Source: Copromyces sp. CBS 386.78
Lineage: Eukaryota > Ascomycota > Sordariomycetes > Sordariales > Sordariaceae
Assembly: GCA_030685235.1 (NCBI GenBank)
Contig: MU839101.1
Coordinates: 186,001 to 250,000, forward strand
Length of the DNA stretch: 64,000 nucleotides
Direction: 5' to 3'
Shown here: positions 55,828 through 64,000 of the stretch, in pieces
How the letters are laid out: every line of letters starts with the position of its first letter
Position numbering within the stretch: position 1 is the stretch's first letter
Notes under the pieces: generated by a model
Told to the model about the DNA's origin: nothing
Seen by the model: the letters and a program-made list of their open reading frames with translations, nothing else
Database searches by the model: none
Position numbers and translations under genes: made by a program

Positions 55828-58681
55828 ATGCCGGGCTTCGCGGACTCCTTCTGGTCCAACGACTACGCCGCAGGTAAGTAGTCTGGCTGTCCTCAGTGGA
55901 TCCGCTGACTATCCGTTGTTGTCGGCCGTGCTGACGCAGATGTGCTCAGGCCTCGGGGTCCTGTTTGGCAAGCTTCAGCAGGGCGTGGTCGAAAACCGCC
56001 AACTCCTGACCATCGCTCGCATGCGCGCCGAAGCCGAAGACGTATATGGCCAGCGTCTATCCGAAATTGCGCCTGCTGTTGACAAAATTCCAAATGGCTT
56101 CAACCGCGACGATGGCGCAAGCGTGCGCAAGGTACGAATCACATGCCGGCAAAGACCTGGCTTCATCATGGCTTAGATGGTTTGACTAACATGTTTTCCG
56201 CCAGGCTTATGAAGGTGTGCGGACCGAGATGGAGGACGCCTCCAAGAACCACAAGAAGATTGCGCAGAACATTCGAGACCTAGTTGTGAACCCCTTTACG
56301 CGCTGGTGCGACGCCCACGAATCTCGACTCCAAAACTCGCAGGAAGAGCTCCAGGCAAAGATTAAGGCCCACGACAAGCAAGCCGAAGTGGTCAAGAAAC
56401 TGCGCAGCAACTATTTCAACAAATGCCGCCTGGTAGAGGATCTCGAGGAAGAAAACAAGTTGGCCTTCCAAGACCCCGAATCCGCAGCGAGCCCGAAGCC
56501 CAAGCAGCCAATTCCAGAAATCAAGGTTGAGCCTGAGGAGGAGGAAGATGACGACCCGTACGAGATTGGCGACGAGACCTACTCGCCCGACCAGATCAAG
56601 AAGATCCTCGCCCACATGCTCAACAACATCAAGATTGGCGAAACGAAGGTTCCAATCCTGGGAACGTACCAGAACACATCGGCTGGTACGGATATTGTCG
56701 AATACTTTCAACGGCATATGGGCACCACGAGCGTCAGTTACGCTGAGAGAATCGGCCAGGACCTTATCACCCACGGCTTCTTGCGTCTGATCGGTAATGT
56801 TGGAAACACCTTCGCCAACAGTTCCAGGATGTTCTACCAATGGCGCCCCAAGGCTTTCAAGCTGGCCGGTGTTCCGGAAAAGAAGGCCGCTGTTAGCCGA
56901 ACATTCTCGATGCCCCTATCCAACGGATCTGAAGGAAGCGACTCGCCAGTTGTCGGCGCCGTGAGCGAGTATCTTGCCAACTGGAACATCCCCGGCGTCA
57001 ACACTGGGCGCCCTAATGAGACTCCGTCTGAGCGCATGCGCCGTGAGGCCAGAGAGGCAGATGAGAAGTACAAGGCCGCGGTCCAGAAGTTGGATGAGAT
57101 GCGCTGTGAGCTCGAGGAGGCCATCTTTCTGCACCTCAAGTTCCTCGAGCGTTGCGAGCTTGACAGGCTCAAGGCTATCAAGACCGTGGTGTTGGACTTT
57201 TCTGGTACCATCAGCAACGTTATCCCCAGTCTGCAGTCTACTGTGGACAACATGATGCTCTATCAGGAGACGGTCCAGCCGCTGGGCGACCTCCGCTATC
57301 TGTTGGAGAACTATCGGACTGGTAGCTTCGTACCCAAGGTTGTGACGTACGAGAACTACTACAACAAGGTCGATGAGCAGACATTTGGTGTTGATCTCGA
57401 GGCCCGTGCTCGGGCGGATAAGAAGCGCGTGCCGATCATTGTCACTACCTTGCTAACGTATCTGGATCACCATTACCCGGATCTTGAGGGCGATGAGGCT
57501 CGTCGTGGAGTGTGGCTTCATGAAGTCTCGCTCAAGGACACTCACAAACTGCGCAACATGGTCAACAATGGAAAGCCTCCCTCGCTGGAAGTCTTCGCCG
57601 AGTTTGATGTTCCCACCGTTGCCAGTTTGTTGAAGCTCTACCTACTTGAACTCCCTGGTATGTTGTTATGCACCATAAGCTGCTGGAATATTGGCATCAC
57701 CTTACTGACACTGATGTTTTAGACTCGTTGGTATCCTCTCATGTCTACGAAATCATCCGAACCATTTACAACACAACACAAGACAGCAGCGAAGACGCCC
57801 GTATCCCGGTTCTCCAGCAGACTTTGTCGCAGCTACGCCTCACCAACATTGCTACCCTTGATGCTTGCATGAACCACTTTACCCGCTTGATCGAGCTCAC
57901 TTCTGCCGACGAGGAGTATGTGGCCAAGCTGGCAACCGCCTTGGCGCCATGCATTCTGCGCCCACGTACCGAAACATCACTCACCATGGAGGAGAAGCAC
58001 GCCTACCGTTTGATTCGCGATCTGTTCGCGCATAAGGATGCGATCTTCAGTGAATTGAAGCGCATGTCTACCCTTGGCGCGTCTGCTTCTATTTCGGGAA
58101 ACAACAACCGTCCACGCGCAATTTCCACCGACGAGAGCAACCGCAGGGCGCACATGGAAGAGCGAAACCGATTGATTCTGGAGAAGGCCAACGGTGGCAG
58201 AAGCAGAGCTACCTCGCCTGCACCGGGACCGCGGCTTCACCGTCGCGACAGGAGCGTTGGCGGACCTGAGACCCGATTCCCCATCTCCCCCAGCGTTATA
58301 ACGAGCCCTACCTCTAGCCAGCAGCATGGTAAGAGGCCAAGCTTGGGGCCTGTGTTGCCCAAGAGGTCCAGTCTCGAGGTTCCGGATGAGGCTGGTTCAA
58401 CCCTGAGCCACCCAGCAGATGGAAACCTGAATGGTGCTGCCCCCGCTGAGGCCGGGACGCCCAAGACCGAGGCGGCTGACCCATTGGTGGATAAGCGTAG
58501 CAGCTTAGTAGAGAAGCGCAACAGCCTGGGTCGGAGTGGTGCGCGCATGTCGGCTGGTCGCCGCATCCCTGTGGTTGCCTCCACAACCGCTTCCCAACAG
58601 CCAAGCGGAAATGAAAAGGAGAACTCGACTGGCCATGGGCATGCGCCAGTGACGCTTACGGACGCTCCGATGGATTACTAG
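55828..58681 (+). CDS. F-BAR/DEP/RhoGAP protein, RGD2/Rga8 type
   Basis: Membrane-curving regulator of Rho-family GTPases in polarity and cytokinesis. Four exons (55828-55873, 55950-56131, 56205-57657, 57723-58681; introns 76, 73 and 65 nt) give 879 aa. The F-BAR domain starts at once (MPGFADSFWSNDYAAG, VLFGKLQQGVVENRQLL) and is interrupted by a DEP domain (about 205-300: ILGTYQNTSAGTDIVEYF, MFYQWRPKAFKLAG). It continues with a second coiled-coil half (KYKAAVQKLDEMRCELEEA), the known layout of Rgd2/Rga8. The RhoGAP domain (about 470-660) has VPIIVTTLLTYLDHHYP, VASLLKLYLLELPDSLV and YVAKLATALAPCIL. Where active GAPs have the arginine finger (G-[IV]-[FW]-R) this protein reads GVWL (L514), so GAP activity may be lost. 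The tail is Ser/Pro/Arg-rich. Confidence 0.92.
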
Positions 58682-60843
58682 AGGCGAAACGTTGGGGCTA
58701 GATAGAGGTGGTCGGTTTGGTGGGGTAGCATTGGAAAAGATGGGAACGTGGTAATTATGAGTCGAATGATAACTATGACCTTTTTATCCATATCCTTTTG
58801 TTTTAGCGTTCGTTGCTTGAATTCCATCACCAAAAGACGGTTGTATGTTGAAGTGATAAGTCGCCGAAAGTGCAAGATAGCGCCAAGATCATCGGCGAGG
58901 TGCGTGATGCCATCCACATCTTTCCCGTCTTCAGCCCTATAGGTCTTGGCCGAGCTACTGACATTGTAGCAGACAAGTGGCAGAAGGGTCCTAACACTGC
59001 TTTAGTGGCTGGACCGAAGACCCCAGCTTGATACAAATATTGGGGGGCGGCTTGCAACCCTCCGATATTGCTTGTGAAACTGCTCGTTCCTCTACCTGAC
59101 GTTGACTGTTTTCGGACCAGAGTCACCGAAATGCTCTTGTCAACTGAACTGCATGCTCGTTGAAGGAAGACAAACCAATGTTGGTTTTCACATTTAGTTT
59201 GTACAATCTAATGTTGGGTTGTTTGTTAGCTCGGTACGCCTGGTCTACTGGACGAGATCTCTCCTAAACTGTGATGAACTTCTTATAAACATAAAATGAA
59301 TGGCTATGTACGGTTTGAAAGGGCATTACGAAAAATCAATATGGTATATCTAATTTCCAAAATAGCATATGCAAGGTAAGATACGCCCTGCAGGCTATTG
59401 AGCAAAATGTATCACTTACCTTAGATATGAAAACGCCTGAGAAAGTCGGCCAGAGGTCTCAGGCTAATAAACAAACTACCTTAGTAAGTATTGTGTAGTC
59501 TGGGTTCCAGGTTGGTTCTACTTGGGTTCAGAAGGAAGGAGGCCTTATGCCGGGCGCAAGAGACACTTACATTGGATGCCTCAGCCAAGAGAAGAGAGGC
59601 CTAGGCTAACAACTGACCAAGAAGGCGGCTCAACGCGTACAGCATGACGACTGGGTATTTCCTTCCCAATCTATGAAAAAGTATAAGGTACTCCAAGTGG
59701 AACCTTCCCAAGCGCGTAGGTGTTTGTTCTATCGTAGTAAGTGGAAGTGTCCACTCGGCGAGGAATTACAGTCTAATACTGGTTAGTTAATTAGCTCGAA
59801 ACATCTAGTCAACCTTCTTAGGCATATTACATACCTAAGTGATCCCTTTTGTTCTATAGCAAACACGTAATCTTACCTTTTGTATGCTATATTAAATCTT
59901 GCTAATGCCTTTCTAATTCGTACCTAGCTATTACATTATGTTCTTGTAAGGTTTAAGACAGTTTGGAGTGTATCTTGTCCAGTGTATTGGGAGTACCGAG
60001 CTAACAAACAAACCAGTATTAGATTGTAGATGCTAGCTTGGCATCCGGCCAGCCCATTTCGTACGGCCGGCAGGGGCAATCTTGTACACTAGGGACGTCT
60101 TTAGGGCACTGTGGCAGTCTCTTACAGTCTCTCCACTTTCCGTCCCAAAACGCAAGTGTTAGCAAGAGCAAAACAGTGACACTTCAAGATGTCAACCAAC
60201 AACACTGTACAATATTTCGATTATTCTTTCATCAACCCGGTCGTGATTGCTTCTCTTCGTGCACTTAAGGCTTCACAGACACAGTTGAACAAAAAAACTG
60301 GGGTCACGCACCCGACGGACAGGTCTGGCCGATTGACTCACCACTGTGTGCACTGCAGAGCAAAGACTGGTACGCCAACTCGCCGATCCCAAAGCAGTTA
60401 AACCTCCTCGTTCGCCGTTGACTGTGAGGTGATATTACTCTTTCACCGCACGTGTCTCGCCAGACTCCCATCTATCGACGCTGTTTGCAGGATGGCTGTA
60501 GCTTCCCAAGTTGTCTCACGGCAGGGAAACTGTCCTTCAACACCAAAAAAAATCTCCACTCGTTTGTGGCAGTGACAGACAATAAACATGCGGCAGTACC
60601 TCTTTAATAGAGTACTTAAGGGCGGCCGCCCTCCGCTTCGTCTCCAATCTTTTCTCATCCAGACACACTCAACCTCTCATCTTCTTCTCTTACCCGCTGA
60701 TCGACAGCATCGAGCTCAATAGTCACCAGTAAGTGGATAAGCAACGCGGAAATAGACCCCCAGTGGCAAAAGCTTACCACTCGTCACAGTCAATCTTCTA
60801 TCCCAATCAACATACACGCTTCTTTGGATCAACACCCGCAAAC
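58682..60843. other. Intergenic between RGD2 and rvt, with AT/TpA-rich patch
   Basis: 2.16 kb with no supported gene. From about 59.3 to 60.0 kb the sequence is visibly more AT-rich than its surroundings. A hand count over 59761-59940 gives about 27 TpA against 19 ApT, in the direction expected of RIP-mutated sequence in Neurospora, though the sample is small. A TGACTCA lies at 60344-60350. CAGTAAGTGG at 60727-60736 could be the donor of an intron in the rvt leader. A 70-codon ORF at 60189 is unsupported. Confidence 0.6.
60344..60350. promoter_or_regulatory. TGACTCA (CPC1/Gcn4-type) element upstream of rvt
   Basis: A perfect TGACTCA lies 494 bp before the rvt ATG. This is the target of CPC1/Gcn4, the general amino acid control activator. 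About eight such sites are expected by chance in 64 kb, so this is suggestive only. Confidence 0.3.
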
Positions 60844-63522
60844 ATGGCCGCCTCTTCAGAAGTTCTCTCCCAGACCCTCTTCTCCATCACCTCCATCAAG
60901 CTGGACCAGCTCCAAAAGCAAAAGGATGCATACGAGTCCGCCAAAAACGCTCTCACCTCCGCTGCCGACAAGGAGGCCGATGTCCGCAAGCGCGTAAAGA
61001 TTCTTCTCGACGGCCGCGACAAGCTGCCATCCATCAAAGAGGCTAGTAACCCCATGCTGTCGGCCGCCAATCTCAAGCGGTTCGTCCAACAGGCGGAGTT
61101 TGACCCGTCCGTGTCAGAGGTTCTTCTGCGCGAGTATGAGGAGGCGGTGAAGAAGGAGTTGAACATGACGAGCAACAAGTACAGATTTGCCAGCGTGTAC
61201 GGCCAGATGGTGAACGAATGGACCAAGAAGACGGGGGCTGAAGGAGGTGATGAGGTTGCTAAGGACGACTTTGTCCCCGTTGGGAGGAAGGAGATGCACG
61301 AGCAGAGGAAGACGTGGGAAGAGTTTGTTTTCGCCGCCAAGGATACGGATAAGGACGCCATCAAGCAGTATCTGGAGGACGTCTTTGCCGGGTCGTCAAA
61401 GGACTGCCGGCGTGCTCTGGCAAACCTGAGGAAGAGTTTTGAGGAACTTCAGGACAGCAAGTATCCGGATTGGTCACACCCCTTTAACGAGACGGTGGTC
61501 AAGGGATGCATCGAGGGCATCCTGCGGAGCGACAACGTAACGGGTGAGAAGCGCAGCACCCTCCGCGACTTTTCGAACAACTCGGTCGTACTGCAGGAAA
61601 TTGCGGATGTGCTCAACATGCGTATGGACGCGCGCGCGTCTTGGACCTGGGAGGAACCTGTGGTGGTCGAGCAGCGTCGGGCTTTGAATGGGAAGTACAG
61701 GTTCTTCCTAGACGAGGACCTACTGCATTCACTGCTCCTCGAATACATTTTCCGCCGCTGGGCAACCTTGATTCGACAACAATTCAAGCGTTTCATGGAT
61801 TCCAATGGCGTATGGAAGCCTGACGCGAGACCCATGTCAAAGCAGGATGCGAGACGCCGACAGTTCTTCCTGGGCGATAAACAATCTCTCTCCAACAAGG
61901 ATAGCGTTGCCAATAACCGCGATACTTATTTCCAGGATGAAATTCTGCTGGATCATCTCCCCGTACAGATGTGGGAGGTCCGCGGCGGGTATGATGATTC
62001 CTCTTCCTCGGAGGCGGACAAAGAACACGACACAAGAGACGCGCCCCTGAAAGTGGTACAGGGTCTCATGCACCGGCTTGAAGCCGACATTCTCGTCCAG
62101 AAGCACATCGGTAACGAAGTAAGCATCATTCGATCCGATTTCGAATGGTTCGGTCCTGGACTGCCGCACTCAAGCATCTTCGCCGTGATGGAGTTCTTTG
62201 GCTTCAACGAAGAGTGGCTTGACTTCTTCAAGCGTGTGCTAGAGGCCCCCATTCGGTTCAAGGATGATCCTTTTTCTGGCGCTGCCTTCGGCATCCGCAA
62301 GCGTGGTGTCCCAATAAGCAGCACAATCTCCGACGTCGTAGGCGAGTCCCTGCTGTTCTGCCTGGACTTTGCTGTCAACCAGAAGGCCGATGGAACTCCT
62401 CTCTACCGGCTTCACGACGACATGTGGCTTTGGGGTACCACGGAGAAGTGCTCCAAGGCATGGAAAGTAGTGACGGAGTTCGCCGAGGTCATGGGGCTGA
62501 GCCTCAATCAGGAGAAGACGGGCTCGGCGATTGTTCTTCCCAAGAGCAAGGAGACGGGCTTGGAGTCAGCCGAGAAGGAGGAGACAGCCAAAACCAGCCA
62601 CAACCTCCCGTCCGGCCCCGTTACCTGGGGTTTCCTCAAACTCAATGCCTCAACGGGCCACTTCGAGATCGATGAGGCCAAAGTCGACAAGCATATCGAC
62701 GAGCTCCGCCGCCAGCTAGGGGCATGCCAATCCGTGTTTGACTGGGTCCAAGCCTGGAACATCTACGGCGACCGCTTTTTTACCAACTTCTTCGGCCGCC
62801 CGGCCGCCTGCAGCGGCCGCGCCCACGTCGACAGCATGCTGACCATGTTCGCGCGGATCCAGCAAAAGCTCTTCCCCGACCACGCCGCCGGCGTGGGAGC
62901 CTACGTCAAAGACATGATCAGCTCGCGCTTCGGTATCTCGTCCATTCCGGACGGATACCTATTCTTCCCTACCTCAATGGGCGGTCTCGGTCTGCGCAAT
63001 CCGTTTGTCTCGCTCTTCCTGATTCGCGATGACCTGGAAAAGACGCCCGGGGAGATGCTGGCCGACTACGAAGAGGAGGAAGAGGCTGCGTACCGGAGAG
63101 CGAAGGAGAGTTTTGAGCTTCGCGAGATAGAGCGCAGCGCGGGGACTAAGCGGCAAGATTCCTGGGAGAGATTCTCGGATAGAGGGGGAGACTCATTCAA
63201 GGACCTTCGAGGCGAGCCTTTTATGAGTTATGAGGAGTTCACGCGGCACAGGGAGCTGACGTCGACGCAACTTTCCAAGCTTTACCGGAACCTATTGAGG
63301 GAGCCAAAGACGAAGGACGTGGAGCTCAAGGGCGATGTCAAGGCGGCGCTGGAAGACGAGGATGATTGGAAGAATATGAACAGCTACGACAAGTGGGTGG
63401 TGCAGCTGTTCCATCGGGAGGTGGTGGACATGTTTGGTGGATTGGCGGTCGTTGACAAGGCGCTGCTGCCCATTGGGTTGATGAACATGCTGAGGGAGAG
63501 CCGGTTCCAGTGGCAGGGCTGA
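60844..63522 (+). CDS. RVT: domesticated cellular reverse-transcriptase-related protein
   Basis: Single-exon coding region of 892 aa from an ideal ATG (AACATGGCC). It matches the rvt class of single-copy cellular genes, which are not transposons or viruses; the N. crassa protein is known to polymerise NTPs and dNTPs, preferring NTPs. The N-terminal ~70 residues are a predicted coiled coil (LDQLQKQKDAYESAKNAL). The palm motifs are intact: motif A RSDFEWFGPGLPHSS (D432), motif B GVPISSTISDVVGESLLF (from G488), motif C LYRLHDDMWLWG (D525, D526) and motif D GLSLNQEKTG (551-560). The usual Tyr/Phe at the start of [YF]xDD is leucine. A thumb-like region and a long C-terminal part (TQLSKLYRNLL, WVVQLFHREVVDMFGG) follow. 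There is no endonuclease, integrase, RNase H or terminal repeat. No frameshift or stop is present, so the gene is under selection or recent. Confidence 0.93.
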   Translation: MAASSEVLSQTLFSITSIKLDQLQKQKDAYESAKNALTSAADKEADVRKRVKILLDGRDKLPSIKEASNPMLSAANLKRFVQQAEFDPSVSEVLLREYEEAVKKELNMTSNKYRFASVYGQMVNEWTKKTGAEGGDEVAKDDFVPVGRKEMHEQRKTWEEFVFAAKDTDKDAIKQYLEDVFAGSSKDCRRALANLRKSFEELQDSKYPDWSHPFNETVVKGCIEGILRSDNVTGEKRSTLRDFSNNSVVLQEIADVLNMRMDARASWTWEEPVVVEQRRALNGKYRFFLDEDLLHSLLLEYIFRRWATLIRQQFKRFMDSNGVWKPDARPMSKQDARRRQFFLGDKQSLSNKDSVANNRDTYFQDEILLDHLPVQMWEVRGGYDDSSSSEADKEHDTRDAPLKVVQGLMHRLEADILVQKHIGNEVSIIRSDFEWFGPGLPHSSIFAVMEFFGFNEEWLDFFKRVLEAPIRFKDDPFSGAAFGIRKRGVPISSTISDVVGESLLFCLDFAVNQKADGTPLYRLHDDMWLWGTTEKCSKAWKVVTEFAEVMGLSLNQEKTGSAIVLPKSKETGLESAEKEETAKTSHNLPSGPVTWGFLKLNASTGHFEIDEAKVDKHIDELRRQLGACQSVFDWVQAWNIYGDRFFTNFFGRPAACSGRAHVDSMLTMFARIQQKLFPDHAAGVGAYVKDMISSRFGISSIPDGYLFFPTSMGGLGLRNPFVSLFLIRDDLEKTPGEMLADYEEEEEAAYRRAKESFELREIERSAGTKRQDSWERFSDRGGDSFKDLRGEPFMSYEEFTRHRELTSTQLSKLYRNLLREPKTKDVELKGDVKAALEDEDDWKNMNSYDKWVVQLFHREVVDMFGGLAVVDKALLPIGLMNMLRESRFQWQG

Positions 63523-63864
63523 GCGGGTCGCCCAGGTTACGAGTAGTGTGGGAAGGGCGACGGGGAAAGCAGTTCGTGGGGAATATAAGATAATGACTAT
63601 AAACTTGGACAGGATAAGGGCCTTGAAATATCAAAAAAGATAGCAAAGGAGTCAACGGAAGGATGGTGGTGGGTTTAATAAGCATGTATGATCGCCGCTC
63701 TGGACATCAAATAGAATATGGTTTCCAAATTTAAAGCCAGGGAAACAACGCCTTACGCTATATTATTGTCGTGAATCGCGTCCATGGGTAACTTCATGTT
63801 TCATGTTCGCATCACCGCTCCGCTCGTCACTCCGCCCCATGTGACACCCCATACTGTACTCCCT
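63523..63864. other. Convergent 3' spacer
   Basis: 342 bp between the ends of rvt and the oxidoreductase gene at the right edge; nothing else seen. Confidence 0.75.
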
Positions 63865-64000
63865 TTAAACCTTGAACTTCTTGGGATCCAGCTTGTCAAT
63901 GTCCGCACTCTTGGCCTGCCCATCGAAAATCAGCTCAGACATTAACAAGCCGGTGGCGGGCCCGTTCTGGATTCCCCAGCACGTATGTCCGGCCGCAATC
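63865..64000 (-). CDS. C-terminal end of a FAD-dependent oxidoreductase (partial)
   Basis: The last 44 codons of a gene that enters from beyond the right edge; stop TAA at 63865-63867. The reading IAAGHTCWGIQNGPATGLLM, then SELIFDGQAKSADIDKLDP and KKFKV, is the typical end of DAO-fold FAD oxidoreductases of the fungal Tda3-like group: the GHTCWGIQNGPATG stretch contacts the flavin. The substrate is unknown, and the call rests on this short segment. Confidence 0.7.
   Translation of the reverse strand, partial: IAAGHTCWGIQNGPATGLLMSELIFDGQAKSADIDKLDPKKFKV

Noticed and set aside
60189..60401. 70-codon ORF just upstream of rvt
   Set aside because: No recognisable feature and no clear splice link to rvt; probably promoter or leader sequence.

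Overview
The window looks like chromosomal DNA of a filamentous ascomycete, most probably a Sordariales fungus close to Neurospora. The evidence is short introns (mostly 53-82 nt) with GTRAGT-type donors and CTRAC-like branch sites, single-gene units with wide pyrimidine-rich leaders, a Zn2Cys6 regulator, several fungal-type protein architectures, and a complete single-copy cellular reverse-transcriptase-related gene (rvt) of the kind known from Neurospora crassa. I saw no rRNA, tRNA, CRISPR array, plasmid part or intact transposon. All exon structures below were worked out by hand from splice signals and reading-frame continuity.

Layout. Positions 1-9.48 kb hold no gene I can support, apart from simple repeats. 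At 9.5-9.9 kb a short spliced ORF of unknown status is possible. From 10.4 kb genes are regular: a mitochondrial 3-hydroxyacyl-CoA dehydrogenase (-) diverges from the replication-fork protein TOF1/Timeless (+), whose promoter carries two ACGCGT boxes. Next come a vacuolar-type DHA2 transporter (+), a monocarboxylate-permease-like MFS protein (-) and a Zn2Cys6 regulator (+). The last two are divergent and share a promoter with repeated TCGGAG sites. Then follow a PAF-acetylhydrolase-like lipase (+), the splicing factor SAD1/USP39 (+), a class II eIF4E (-), a methylenetetrahydrofolate reductase (+), a fungal protein with two related N-terminal repeats (-), the PQ-loop protein ANY1/SLC66A2 (-), the Gcn2-regulator homologue IMPACT/Yih1 (+), and a CASTOR-like ACT-domain protein (-).

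From 49 kb: a METTL25-type methyltransferase-like protein (-) divergent from mitochondrial ribosomal protein uS13m (+), a membrane-anchored renal-type dipeptidase (-), an F-BAR/DEP/RhoGAP protein of the RGD2 type (+) that appears to lack its arginine finger, the rvt gene (+), and the C-terminal end of a FAD-dependent oxidoreductase (-) running off the right edge.

The genes do not form one pathway. Possible functional links are the transporter/regulator pair at 19-24 kb and the neighbouring nutrient-signalling candidates IMPACT and the ACT protein at 43-46 kb. The most remarkable resident is rvt at 60.8-63.5 kb, a domesticated polymerase whose cellular role is still unknown.
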